Below are positions 12,928 to 24,790 of a stretch of 64,000 nt of DNA, one piece after another. Source of the stretch: Protonemura montana (taxonomy: Eukaryota; Arthropoda; Insecta; Plecoptera; Nemouridae); contig OX387612.1 of the NCBI GenBank assembly GCA_947568835.1, positions 7,812,001 to 7,876,000 on the forward strand. The letters run 5' to 3'. A program made the position numbers and the translations under genes. The notes below the pieces were generated by a model. The model did no database searches. It was not told the origin of the DNA and worked only from the letters and a program-made list of their open reading frames with translations. Each line of letters starts with the position of its first letter. Within the stretch, counting starts at the first letter, position 1.

Positions 12928-13047
12928 TGCTACAAATTTGGCTAAAAGAACATGTACCGTAAGTGGCTCAACATAGACACCACAACCACAAAATCCAAGT
13001 CTTACTCGCTATTCAAAATCAGACAGCCTCCATAACAAACAACCTCT

Positions 13048-16000
13048 TCAAGTTTTGAGTGTGGCAATCCGTTCCTCCTGCTTGGGCTGTGCCCTATCAT
13101 TGAGCAGGAGATATCGGCCCAGCCAGAGAATCGGGTCGATCGGCTTCACCTTGCAGACCTCGGCCAGTGCAACAAGCAGCTCGCTGCGCAGCCGTTCGTG
13201 GAAGTAATCGTTCGCTCTATCGTCGATCCACAGCGGTTCTAGCACCACTGCAGCGGAGAATACGTTTTAAAAATGGGGATGGTGATGTAGTGGTCAATGC
13301 TCGCGGGTGTACGCAGTCCACCCAGTGATGTAGTGGTCAATGCACGCAGGTGTACGCAGTCCACCCAGTGATGTAGTGGTCAATGCATGCGGGTGAACGC
13401 AGTCCACCCAGTAATGAATGGACAATGCTGATCATTCTCTATTTTTTTATAACCTAATCATACCCTCTACTTCTAACGCCCTCCCTATCACCATTTCACG
13501 GTTAATAGTTTTTCTTAAAACTAGTGCTAAGGATAAATCAAGTAGACATGAGTCTAAAAACCATCATAAGGAATTCACACCTTACTCTAGTTGAAATGGC
13601 CGGTAAGAATATATGTTCTTCTACCAAGAATGTCAATAATTTCAATAATACAATCTTATATTAATAACTCTTTTCATTGCAATGTAGTCAATTTTGTATT
13701 GTGTTGGAAACCTGGTGAGATTCTTCGATTTTGATTGTATTTATTTTGTTTGGCTGCTGACAAGTTATATGGTAATTGTATGGGCCTTAAAGAATATGTT
13801 TACATATAGAACTGTAGACAATGATAGAAAATATAATAATAATAATAGTGATTGAGATTATGATCAGTAGGTACCTCTTAAAAAAGTATTAGTTGGTCCT
13901 TCTCTGTGCTAGGGTTGTTAATAATAGTAGACTCAGTAGGTACTAATTTAGTAGTGGTAGTCTTAATAAGATAATAGTAAAGATAATAGGTAAAACCTTT
14001 TACTTACAGTAATATTAAAATAAAAATAATACATTTTTTATAGACATAATAAAAATAATAGTAATTATAATAATGCTAATGGTGCATCCCTTTTTTTTGT
14101 CTTCCTTCATATTTTTGGTGATTGTAGTTAGGAAATGGGAGGATATCTATATAATTACAGATAGTATAAATAGTATCAATAGTATAAATAGTATAAATAT
14201 AGATAGTATATCATATGTGATTCTATGTGGGATGGTCATGGAGGATAGGTATTCATCTGTATTGATAAGTTGATTGATGTTAGCCTAGCTTTATAAGCCC
14301 ATGTCCTATATTTCTATGTCCCTGTAGTCGATGTTTTATTAGAACTTCAAATTTTAAAGCCACTCTGACATACATTTGGTCGCAGTAGCTCTAATCGAAA
14401 AAATGGTGACTTTGAAACTAATGGTTCTAATAAAGCATAGACTACAAGAATCTGTTTTTACGTTCTTTATGGGTCACAATAAAAGGGCTGACCCTAGACG
14501 GTTCCGGGACAACGGAGGAATTCTCGAAAGATAATTTACATAAAAAAATAAAGATGTGTAGTTACTGTTAGGGAAAAAGAAGTGAATTTCAAACTCTGCC
14601 TTCTCCTCGTTAGCCGAAGCGTGGATCGCGTCCCTCAGGTTGTCCTGAACGTTCCCAAACTTGGCTCGCAGACACGCTGGAAACAACCTCCTGGCCTCCA
14701 AAACCTGAAGCCAATGAACAGAAAAGGCCATATTCATCATCAGCCGGTCATTCATCAACAGCCAATAGAGTAGTGGCTCAGCTAGTGTCTCAGGGACAGC
14801 GCCAACACAGTGTGTCAAAGGGACAAGGCTAAGCGGTGGCCGGTCCTTGGTGATGTTGGACAGGAGCAGCCAACACAGTGTGTCAAAAGGACAAGACTAA
14901 GCGGTGGCCGGTCCTTGGTGCTGTTGGACAGGAGCAGCCAACACAGTGTGTCAAAGGGACAAGACTAAGCGATGGCCGATCCTTGGTGCTGGTGGACAGG
15001 AGCAGCCAACACAGTGTGTCAAAGGGACAAGGCTAAGCAGTGGCCGGTCCTTGGTGCTGTTAGACAGGAGCAGCCAACACAGAGTGTCAAAGAGACAAGG
15101 CTAAGCGGTGGCCGGTCCTTGGTGCTGTTGGACAGAAGCAGCCAACACAGTGTGTCAAAGGGACAAGGCTAAGCGGTGGCTGGTCCTTGGTGCTGTTGGA
15201 CAGGAGCAGCCAACACAGTGTATCAAAGGGACAAGGCTAAAACGGAGCAGACTGTGTGCCGGCACCGAGTTCATTCTAAGCTCCACTATGTTAACTTCGT
15301 CTTGAGTTCCTCACTAATGGTAATTGGTTCGTACATCGTTGGGTCCGACGAGTCGGTTCAACGCGTTGATGCAGTCTATCTTGGCCACGCAGACTGCAAG
15401 GACGGGCCCCCTCGAGGTTAGAGCCACCTGCCGAGGGAACCAGGCTTCGCCGTAGTTCTCGGCGAAGAACTCGCTGGCCTGTTCAGGGCTCAACAACACG
15501 TGGCGTTTCTGTGAAAAAAAAAGTGTATTCGTTTTAATTAATGACGCATTGTTTTGACAACAGGTCATGTGGCACTGATCTAACGGCTCGGTGAATGGTT
15601 GGATGATGATGAGGATGATGATGAACCGAACCCAGCATAGAAAGGAGGAGGGGAAACCCAGTGGTGGCACGTAGCCTACACCTGTCGAAGAGCACCAAGG
15701 GGACCACAGGCTTAAAGTCCCTTCCGAAGGACGTTACAATGTGAACAGCAGGATTCCTCCACAAATCCATGTCGTTAAGAGGTTGATAAGCAAGTTAAAA
15801 GTAGCATTTGCTTTCTGAGATATAATGAATAAATAGGCTCACAGCAGATTACCAGTTACTCTTTCTGAGAGAGTAACCTTTCCTGTAACTCCCATAACCG
15901 TAGATTTTTCGCTTTTTTAGTTATGTTTCGATCGCCCAGTAGGTACATTGAACCGTAATGGAAAGATACATGTCCTTTTTTTAATCACTTGTGCGAGTTG

Positions 16001-16699
16001 TTCAGTTTTGCATTGCTTAGTACTCACGTACTACGTTCCTTAGTTATTTTACCAACCATCAAGCATAGATTTTTAGAAAAATCTTAGCAAACAAGGACCA
16101 AAAAAATTGAGCAATGCTAAAATCTCAGCTACACCGCAAGTTTATTGAAGAAAACTGGACTTAAAAATGTGTCATTTTGTGAACGTTATTACTGGAAAGG
16201 TCGGGAGAGGGGGATACTTTTTGCGTCTCCTGAGTTCCGATCCGAGCTGCGTTCAGATACGACAGATGACATATTTTATAAATACATTTATATGTAGTAG
16301 TGTTATTTTTGACTAGCTGAACTCGAAAATAAATAACCGGACAAACAAACAAATAACCCTTATTACTGGATATACCTTCTTAAAAACAGTCTAGTATTTT
16401 ACCTGGATCACGAAGAATCCTTCTTTCTTCAAACGGGCTAAGATCTTGAGCTGGTGCTGAACAGCTTCGGGTTTTATCAACAGAAAACTTCGCTCCAAAT
16501 TTGCTCGAAATTGACACGAATCGTGAGAAAAAAACTTAAAAAATCCTTCTTGGTCTTGAACCGATAAATTTTCTTTGACAGGTGCGAGTAACTCGTCCAC
16601 TTCTTCTTCAACTTCTTCTTCTGCAATTATTTCTTCTGTTTGTTCTTCTTGCGGGACAGGTTCTTCTGTGGCGAAGTCTGTTTCGTCAGGATCATCCAT
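13048..16699 (-). CDS. NME5: NME5-like protein: nucleoside diphosphate kinase domain plus Dpy-30 motif
   Basis: Four exons on the minus strand join in phase: 16699-16403, 15508-15335, 14704-14566 and 13247-13048 (269 residues). After an acidic N-terminal stretch of about 65 residues, the NDPK fold begins at LERSFLLIKPEAV and continues with GFFVIQ, LSPEQASEFFAENYG, TSRGPVLAV and GPND. The histidine segment RDAIHAS retains the NDPK histidine but not the usual HGSD context. The C-terminus KPIDPILWLGRYLL is a Dpy-30-type helix pair. In animals NME5 is a radial-spoke protein of motile cilia and sperm flagella with little or no kinase activity, and the Dpy-30 motif is a docking module. The start is the only in-frame ATG before the conserved domain. 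The introns hold two minisatellites and a SINE. Confidence 0.9.
13284..13412 (+). repeat. 43-bp minisatellite, 3 copies, NME5 intron 3
   Basis: Three units start GATGTAGTGGTCAATGC and end GCAGTCCACCCAGT, followed by a decayed partial unit (AATGAATGGACAATG). Confidence 0.9.
13507..13568 (+). repeat. Solo end of the foldback element family
   Basis: Matches the outer segment at 45535-45595 (TTAAAACTAGTGCTAAGG, then CATGAGTCTAAAAACCATCA) but lacks the palindromic arms. Confidence 0.75.
13800..14215. repeat. AT-rich low-complexity tract with TAA/TAG-type microsatellites
   Basis: Contains repeated AATAATAATAG-like and ATAGTATAAATAGT motifs within NME5 intron 3. No coding potential is credible here. 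Confidence 0.7.
14795..15245 (+). repeat. 68-bp minisatellite, about 6.5 copies, NME5 intron 2
   Basis: Units contain GGACAAGGCTAAGCGGTGGC, CCTTGGTGCTGTTGGACAGG and CCAACACAGTGTGTCAAAG. The same unit forms a longer array at 59180-60740. The unit aligns with the core of the 5S-derived SINE (AAGGGAC, TAAGC, GGTGG, TCC..TTGGTGCT, GACAGGAG in the same order). Because 68 is not a multiple of three, open frames across it are incidental. Confidence 0.95.
15534..15790 (-). repeat. 5S-derived SINE, 5'-truncated copy in NME5 intron 1
   Basis: On the minus strand this copy holds the core (GGATTTGTGGAGGAATCCTG, AAGGGACTTTAAGCC, CTTGGTGCTCTTCGACAGG) and the tail (ATCATCATCC, TAGATCAGTGCCACATG) but no 5S-like head. 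Confidence 0.85.
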
Positions 16700-17589
16700 T
16701 GTGAGCGGCGTTTGGTGTGCAGTTAATTAATTTCAAATACTTTTCGCCCCTGTCAAAAACAAAAACAAATGAGCTTAACGTTCTTGCTTCATGGCTTACT
16801 GTTTAATTAACAAGCATTTTCCGAAGATTGCCAAATTAATTGCCGGAAAGAAAACGTGTCGCGGGCAGCATCGAATCAAATTAGTATTTTGTTTTGGACG
16901 TGGTTGTAGGAAATGGTTATCGAAAAAGGAGCTGGAAATGATTGTTATGCTATTTTGGAGTTCAATATCAAGGAAGAGTCCAAGAATACTTGATTTCTAG
17001 CTTTTAAACTTTAATAAAACGGCCAGGATATTTCTGCAATAATTTGTCTGTAGCAGCTGGTGAATCTTTCCCCTCAAAATGTCTGACACAATCTATCCCC
17101 TTAAATGTCTTGTTCCAAAATGTGCTTCTCTTTGCTATCATTGTTTAAATCTAACAAAACTTTTCTAATTAATTTGGTCTTAACTTATAAAAAAAAATAA
17201 TAATAATTGTCTCCCTATGATAAAATCATAACGTTTTCATGTCCAACCAAAAGTTTGTGTTAGTTAATAACATTTCTTCGCTTACACAAAGAATTTACAA
17301 TAAAAAAGCGGTTACGCCACACATGTATTTGATGTTTTTATACACAAAAAAAACCTTTTCGTCTGAGATTCAATATTTTATCAAAACAATCAATTAATCG
17401 ATCTTGTCAGACAAAAGAAGCTCATCGCGTTTTTTTACGTAACATGCTTGGGGAAGATAATTTATTATACGTTACGTCAAGTTTGAGAAGGGATAGGTAA
17501 CTTTCTAGGGAATTACCCAAGGAATCGAAAGTCTCACGCAATATCTGGACAATGCATTCTCTTTGTTAGCCACTTTATACCACGAATCA
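16700..17589. other. Upstream region of NME5-like gene, no further gene recognised
   Basis: AT-rich. A 69-codon open frame at 16791-17000 + has no recognisable domain and no supporting splice or polyadenylation context. The promoter of the NME5-like gene should lie at the left edge. Confidence 0.4.
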
Positions 17590-17785
17590 AACATTTGAGA
17601 ATGGGTTTTGAATGCTAAGTAAAGGGCAACTAAATTTCCCGACGTTTCGCAACATATACTAGTTATCGGAAAATTGTCAGGACTGCTCAAACCCCTGAAG
17701 AAGTAACTAGTATATGTTGCGAAACGTCGGGAAATTTGGTAGCCCTTTACTTAGCATTCAAAACCCATTTCAAATAGTTTTTGTT
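17590..17785. repeat. Foldback element, copy 1
   Basis: Two inverted arms: ATGGGTTTTGAATGCTAAGT and CCCGACGTTTCGCAACATAT on the left are mirrored on the right by ATATGTTGCGAAACGTCGGG and ACTTAGCATTCAAAACCCAT, around a short centre at 17664-17700. The same family recurs at 29773, 45317 and 55233. Confidence 0.9.
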
Positions 17786-17989
17786 TAAGCGTATCCACCC
17801 GTGGGTTTGCCAATCTGATATTTACAACATAATGCGATTACAGTATTAACTTAACTTTTAAGCAAGGCTCTATTCCACCAAAAAAAGTAAATTTAAATCC
17901 TTTGCTTCGTTCAGAAAGCGCATTACGTTAGCCAAACAGTTATGTCAGGTTTTGAGCAAATTTCTGTGCTGAATTAGGATAAAATCTTA

Positions 17990-18125
17990 TTTAAATTGCA
18001 AACGCTTGCAATGCGCGGGGTTTTTAATTATTAACAACACTATAACCGTCTCGAAAATTGATCCGAAAGAGTCCGCGTTTGGGCATCAATTTTTGAGATG
18101 GTTATAGTGTTGTTAATAATACAAT
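17990..18125 (-). repeat. Palindromic remnant of the tRNA-derived SINE 3' body
   Basis: The SINE 3' segment (AAACGCTTGCAATGCGCGGG, then AACACTATAACCGTCTC) is followed by its own inverted copy (GAGATGGTTATAGTGTTGTT), with GTCCGCGTTTGGGCATCAAT in the middle. Confidence 0.8.
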
Positions 18126-18309
18126 TTCTTTGCTATTTTCCGTGCGATGTACCTGCACTGACATTTTATAAATAAACATGTTATTTTGATTTTCAAAAAC
18201 TCGAGACAGTTTCTTTGTGCACGCTAGACCCCACTCGCCGATTAGCTTGATAAACGGTTATCACTAAGTGGTGGCTAAATTTAAAAGCAAAACGGATGGA
18301 CAGGATAAG

Positions 18310-18795
18310 ATTATCGATTGATTTGTATTTTGACGCAGGGCCCAGTGTTGCTGGTCTCATGACGTCGTTAAATGAGTGGATGATGATGATGAACCTAACC
18401 CGACCTAGAAGAGATGAGGATAAACCCGGAGATAGCACGTAGCCTACTCCTGTCGAAGATCATCAAGAGTGCCACCGGCCAAACGTCCCTTCCGAAGGAC
18501 GGTACAACGCGAACAGCAGGATTCCTTCACAAATCCATGCCGTCGAGAGGTTGATAAGCAAGGCGAGTGCAGTTGCTGTACTTACTCTCATCCCTCCAAC
18601 CTCTCTCCCGAACAAAACTGGTCATGTGTATGATGGTCACCCATCCAATACCTGACCCAGCGCAGTGTTGCTTAACTCTCATCCCTCCAACCTCTCTCCC
18701 GAACAGAACTGGTCATGTGTATGATGGTCACCCATCTAGTACCTGACTCAGCGCAGTGTTGCCTAACTTCGGGTGATCTCATGCGAACCGTTTGG
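18310..18795 (-). repeat. 5S-derived SINE, nearly full-length, with duplicated head
   Basis: On the minus strand there are two successive 5S-like heads (each with GTTAGGCAACACTGCG or GTTAAGCAACACTGCG, and a GGATGGGTGACC-like segment), then the core and the tail ending ACAAATCAATCGATAATC. The doubled head looks like the first step towards the 91-bp arrays at 30771 and 57615. Confidence 0.9.
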
Positions 18796-19135
18796 GGTTG
18801 TTTGGAAAATCCGCAGGTGGCCTTCGGCTCGTTATCAGGTTATTTGAATTACGATATCAGGAAAAAAAGGAAAGAATGTGGTCTTCTATGATCATTATGG
18901 ATACGATTTTTTTGAAAGCTCTTTAGGGGGGTAGGGGGGAGGAATGGATGGTGTAGCCCCCCTGGCGGGGTTGCCTCCTGAAAGGCGCAGAGGAAAATAT
19001 CCAATTAAAATAATTAAAAAACGTGGTTAAAAAAACTCTAGTCCGGTATCTAAAATATCAACAGTTGATTCAATTTGCGCTCTGAATGGTTGCGCTTAAA
19101 ACGGCTAAAAAGTTCTTACAAACCAAATTTTGCTC
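18796..19135. other. Spacer between SINE and satellite, nothing recognised
   Basis: Contains a G-rich tract near 18926-18950 (GGGGGGTAGGGGGGAGG) and otherwise unremarkable AT-rich DNA. Confidence 0.4.
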
Positions 19136-21358
19136 TGTCAGTTGTGTACAGTCCCATATGATAACCAAGTTTTAAGATCCTTGTGTGCTATGCTTGTGCT
19201 TATTGCTATGTCAATTGTGTGCAGTCCCATACGATAACCAAGTTTTAAGATCTTGTGTGCTATGCTTGTGCTTATTGCTATGTCAGTTGTGTGCAGTCCC
19301 ATATGATAACCAAGTTTTAAGATCCTTGTGTGCTATGCTTGTGCTTATTGCCATGTCAATTGTGTGCAGTCCCATATGATAACCAAGTTTTAAGATCTTG
19401 TGTGCTATGCTTGTGCTTATTGCTATGTCAGTTGTGTGCAGTCCCATATGATAACCAAGTTTTAAGATCCTTGTGTGCTATGCTTGTGCTTATTGCCATG
19501 TCAATTGTGTGCAGTCCCATATGATAACCAAGTTTTAAGATCTTGTGTGCTATGCTTGTGCTTATTGCTATGTCAGTTGTGTGCAGTCCCATATGATAAC
19601 CAAGTTTTAAGATCCTTGTGTGCTATGCTTGTGCTTATTGCCATGTCAATTGTGTGCAGTCCCATATGATAACCAAGTTTTAAGATCCTTGTGTGCTATG
19701 CTTGTGCTTATTGCCATGTCAATTGTGTGCAGTCCCATATGATAACCAAGTTTTAAGATCTTGTGTGCTATGCTTGTGCTTATTGCTATGTCAGTTGTGT
19801 ACAGTCCCATATGATAACCAAGTTTTAAGATCTTGTGTGCTATGCTTGTGCTTATTGCTATGTCAATTGTGTGCAGTCCCATATGATAACCAAGTTTTAA
19901 GATCCTTGTGTGCTATGCTTGTGCTTATTGCCATGTCAATTGTGTGCAGTCCCATATGATAACCAAGTTTTAAGATCTTGTGTGCTATGCTTGTGCTTAT
20001 TGCTATGTCAGTTGTGTGCAGTCCCATATGATAACCAAGTTTTAAGATCTTGTGTGCTATGCTTGTGCTTATTGCTATGTCAGTTGTGTGCAGTCCCATA
20101 TGATAACCAAGTTTTAAGATCCTTGTGTGCTATGCTTGTGCTTATTGCTATGTCAATTGTGTGCAGTCCCATATGATAACCAAGTTTTAAGATCTTGTGT
20201 GCTATGCTTGTGCTTATTGCTATGTCAGTTGTGTGCAGTCCCATATGATAACCAAGTTTTAAGATCCTTGTGTGCTATGCTTGTGCTTATTGCTATGTCA
20301 ATTGTGTGCAGTCCCATATGATAACCAAGTTTTAAGATCCTTGTGTGCTATGCTTGTGCTTATTGCTATGTCAATTGTGTACAGTCCCATATGATAACCA
20401 AGTTTTGAGATCCTTGTGTGCTATGCTTGTGCTTATTGCTATGTCAATTGTGTGCAGTCCCATATGATAACCAAGTTTTAAGATCCTTGTGCGCTATGCT
20501 TGTGCTTATTGCTATGTCAATTGTGTGCAGTCCCATATGATAACCAAGTTTTAAGATCCTTGTGTGCTATGCTTGTGCTTATTGCTATGTCAGTTGTGTG
20601 CAGTCCCATATGATAACCAAGTTTTAAGATCCTTGTGTGCTATGCTTGTGCTTATTGCTATGTCAATTGTGTGCAGTCCCATATGATAACCAAGTTTTAA
20701 GATCCTTGTGTGCTATGCATGTGCTTATTGCTATGTCAGTTGTGTGCAGTCCCATATGATAACCAAGTTTTAAGATCCTTGTGTGCTATGCTTGTGCTTA
20801 TTGCTATGTCAGTTGTGTGCAGTCCCATATGATAACCAAGTTTTAAGATCCTTGTGCGCTATGCTTGTGCTTATTACTATGTCAATTGTGTGCAGTCCCA
20901 TATGATAGCCAAGTTGTAAGATCCTTGTGTGCTATGCATGTGCTCATTGCTATGTCAATTGTGTGCAGTCCCATATGATAGCCAAGTTGTAAGATCCTTG
21001 TGTGCTATGCTTGTGCTTATTGCTATGTCAATTGTGTGCAGTCCCATATGATAACCAAGTTTTAAGATCCTTGTGCGCTATGCTTGTGCTTATTGCTATG
21101 TCAATTGTGTGCAGTCCCATATGATAACCAAGTTTTAAGATCCTTGTGTGCTATGCTTGTGCTTATTGCTATGTCAATTGTGTGCAGTTCCATATGATAA
21201 CCAAGTTTTAAGATCCTTGTGTGCTATGCATGTGCTTATTGCTATGTCAGTTGTGTGCAGTCCCATATGATAACCAAGTTTTAAGATCCTTGTGTGCTAT
21301 GCTTGTGCTTATTGCTATGTCAGTTGTGTGCAGTCCCATATGATAACCAAATTTTAAG
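19136..21358 (+). repeat. 72/73-bp satellite, about 30 copies
   Basis: The unit contains GTGTGCAGTCCCATATGATA, ACCAAGTTTTAAGATC and TGTGCTATGCTTGTGCTTAT. Units of 72 bp (GATCTTGTG) and 73 bp (GATCCTTGTG) alternate in the left half, giving a 145-bp higher-order period. The right half is mostly 73-bp units, with more changes toward 20870-21010. Open frames across it are by-products. Confidence 0.97.
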
Positions 21359-22909
21359 ATTCTCTAATGATAACCAAGTTATTGAAAATCAAAACATGTT
21401 GCGCACTCAAAATCAATGATACCAATTAAAAGGCACGCACAGAAAAATCAAGGCGAATGTACCTAGAAACAAATTCACCGAGAAGATACCGAACCAAGGC
21501 TCTCTAGGTCCTTCATAAAAGACAGTTGAAAAAAATTCAAACTCTACTTTGAAGCTCTGCTTTGGTGGTTCTCAACATCAATCAATTTCGATTATTTCCA
21601 CACTTAATTTGAGAGTTGCCACGCGGTCCTTGACGACATTTCTATCCACAAAGTGCATTTATATCAATTCCCCCAAAAATTGACGACTCGCCGCTGGCAT
21701 ATCCTTTGATTTATTTCTTTTCCTTACATAGTTGGGATTGATGACTTTATAGTCTTAGACCTTGGCATAGAAGGACAACACTTTCTTGTCTGCGTTTCTT
21801 GGATTGACCATCAAACGTCGCGTTGAAAGATGAGCGTTTCAATTGGCATACTGACTCCTTTTAAAAAGTGTACCAGACATAATTAGGACACACAATACTT
21901 GGTGTGGTTATTTAAAAAATATATTTCTTTTCTGGGTTTTTGAATTATTGATCTTCTTTTTTTAGTTAGATGATTCGAAAGTATTTTTATTTTATTTTAT
22001 ATTTTTGAGATTATTTCGTTATCGGAGAAATTTTACAATTGTTAGAAGTTACGAAACGACAGAAAAATTATTGTTTTTTACCAAGCGTTCCAAAAAACAC
22101 AGTTTCAAATCGATTTTTTTTCACAAATTACACGCTTCTTCAAAACGCGATAAAAAAAAGTATACTGAGATCGACCTTTCATTGTTAATACCGTAAAAGC
22201 ACTTTAACATCTTAATACAACTCTTTAAATCTTTAAAATCTTTAAATTATTAAAATATCATAAAATGCTTAATATATTAGAGTATGAAAACTTAGCAGAT
22301 CTAAAGTTGCCTTAAGAGTATTTGCAAAGAACCCCCTCCCACCCTCCCTACACCACAACCCCCCCCCCCCCCCCATCGCCACGTCAAGCCTGATTATAAA
22401 CTTAGATTGACGCTAAGATATCACCAACGAAATGGTGGTGAAATGCAAGGCTCCATCTGCACATGCATCAAATACTAAAGGTCTCTTGCACCAGTCGTTG
22501 GATTGCCTGACCTATGGCATTGCCAGGTGCATTGTTTCTGTCGTTTTCATTTACGCCCAGTGAATTATTGATCATCGTGCACAATTGCAAGGAAAATGAG
22601 TTTTTCCGCACTTTTGAGGTGAAAATGCATTCATTTTATGCGCGCTCTTTATGAATTTCCCTGCGTCTTGTATGTGGCTTGGTGTAAACACAAGTAACAC
22701 ATGTTGGAAGTAACATTGCAACATTGAGGAAAGCATTACTCAGCGAACTCCTACATGCAACCCGCAAGACAAACTTGGCTCCTCCACTAACTCCTAGATG
22801 CAGCCCGCAGAGCAAACTCAAGGCGTAATCAAATTCCATTTGAATCATTTTTGCCTTTAGAGCTAGTGGAAACAAATGCTTGCAATGTGCTGTGATCACT
22901 GATATCAAA
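21359..22909. other. Intergenic stretch, no gene recognised
   Basis: AT-rich DNA with a run of C residues at about 22360-22374. No open frame here shows a recognisable domain, and no tandem or dispersed repeat was identified. Confidence 0.5.
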
Positions 22910-23315
22910 TAACCTGGATAGAGCATAGGATCCAGCCAGCTGATCTCAAATAACCTGGATAGAGCATAGGATCCAGCCAGATGATCTCAAATAACCCATG
23001 GATAGAGCATAAGATCCAGCCAGCTGATCTCAAATAACCTGGATAGAGCATAGGATCCAGCCAGCTGATCTCAAATAATCTGGATAGAGCATAGGATCCA
23101 GCCAGCTGATCTCAAATAACCTGAATATAGCATAGGATCCAGCCAGCTGATCTCAAATAACCTGAATATAGCATAGGATCCAGCCAGCTGATCTCAAATA
23201 ACCTGGATAGAGCATAGGATCCAGCCAGCTGATCTCAAATAACCTGGATAGAGCATAGGATCCAGCCAGCTGATCTCAAATAACCTGAATATAGCATAGG
23301 ATCCAGCTAGCTGAT
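22910..23315 (-). repeat. 41-bp minisatellite, about 10 copies
   Basis: On the plus strand units read CCAGCCAGCTGATCTCAAAT and AACCTGGATAGAGCATAGGA. The same unit in the opposite orientation forms the array at 53405-54310. An isolated unit in the opposite orientation to this array (TTATTTGACATCAGCTGGCTG) sits at about 23554-23574. Confidence 0.95.
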
Positions 23316-24029
23316 AAAAATTTAAGTCACGCAGTCCATTGCTGGCAACAGGTCGGATACCCTAAATCCGAGGTGTCCCTATGATTTAAAATCTAATTTT
23401 AGTGTTTTTGAAAAATAAACTACCAAAACCACGAAAACTACAGATGAAAACAACTTAAAATAGCACACGGTTTTTTTTGAGAGAACTTAAAGTCAGGGTC
23501 TCTCAAGATGGCGGTCTTTGCTTCAAGTCTCTCCGTGGCAACCGTTATCCGAGTTATTTGACATCAGCTGGCTGTAATACTGGATTTTCTCTCTTGAGGC
23601 AAACTTTAAACATAATTAAAATTATTGATAGAGAAACCTTGGAACATTGATCGGGCATCTTGGTATACCGCAATGTTGAAAATCAAACGTCGAGTTTTCA
23701 ATTATTAATTTATTTCGAATGTTTTATCAGGTAAAAGAGTAATTAAAATTATCTGCTTCTGGCAAGAAAAACTATCTCTTAATTGATAGCAGTTCGCTTG
23801 CGGGAAACTATATCAGCAAAATGTTTGCACTCATTTTAATTTCTTCTTAGATGATGCAAATATCAGTTACCTGGGTTCATTAAAATGCCATTGAATTTGC
23901 TACCAAGACGTTGAGTGCAATATCAATGTCGCAGAGCTTGATTTTCTTCGTCATTAGTCTAAATAAATTTCTCTGAAAGTTAGCCTTAAACATGGCTATC
24001 GATTGGTAGTAATTACTATGGTATTAAGT
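23316..24029. other. Intergenic stretch, no gene recognised
   Basis: Unremarkable AT-rich DNA apart from the single 41-bp satellite unit near 23554. Confidence 0.4.
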
Positions 24030-24790
24030 CCAAAAAACTCAGGTGAATTGAATTCAAGCTTTCAAGTGGCAATTAGGAGAGATGTTGTTTGATTCATGTT
24101 CATCTTGCAAGGTGCCAACATTTTAATTAGTCTTCCCTCGACCATGTAACCTATGTTCCCAATTTACGTACTTACCTACCTTCTCCTTTTCCTATCAGAA
24201 AACACCTGAAATCAAATTGTTAGGCAAAGAAAAATAACTGTCAACGAAGCCCAATCAACCAGTTCTGACAGCTTACATATTTCTGAGGTAAAGATTAATT
24301 TTTTTCAAATGCGTGAAACCATTGATAGAAATTGATTCACCTGAGCTTTTGTGGAACACGTTGTGAAATATAATTTAAATTTCAAGTGCTTGCAATGAGC
24401 ACAGCTTTAATAAATTAGGTTTACGCTTTTCGACAATATAAATTAAATATGTGTTCTATCTGCGGGCACTGTTTGCTGCTTTTAATTATTTAAGTTTTCA
24501 AGTGGCAATTAGAAGGGTCTTTGTCCGATTCGCGTTCATATTATCAGGTGCCAACATTTCAACCCGTCTCGACTCGTTTACCCATTCCCATCGGGTAAAC
24601 ACGATAAATAGAACTGCAGTGAAATGCAAACGCACTCTTATCAACCAATTGAAACTTGATCAATTGAAAATTGATTAACTTGGGTATATGGGATACACTA
24701 TACAAAGTGTACAGTGCTAAATTTATTTTAAATTGCAAATGCTTGCAATGGGCAAAGTATTAACAATTAGGTCTACGCTTTTCGGCAACA
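24030..24790. repeat. Diverged tandem duplication of a dispersed element
   Basis: TTTCAAGTGGCAATTAG is followed by CATATT/CATCTT, then AGGTGCCAACATTT, at about 24058 and again at 24496. A second shared block (GCTTGCAATG, AATTAGGT.TACGCTTTTCG) follows each. A related stretch with TGAAATGCAA and ATCATTTCTGACA lies at 46290-46490. Confidence 0.6.

Noticed and set aside
16791-17000. 69-codon open frame as a small gene
   Set aside because: Lysine/cysteine-rich, no recognisable domain, no splice partner and no polyadenylation signal nearby. It lies in the probable NME5 promoter region.
19185-20321. Repeated open frames encoding CLLLCQLCAVPYDNQVLRS-like peptides
   Set aside because: They arise from the 72/73-bp satellite. 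There is no start context, splice signal or domain.
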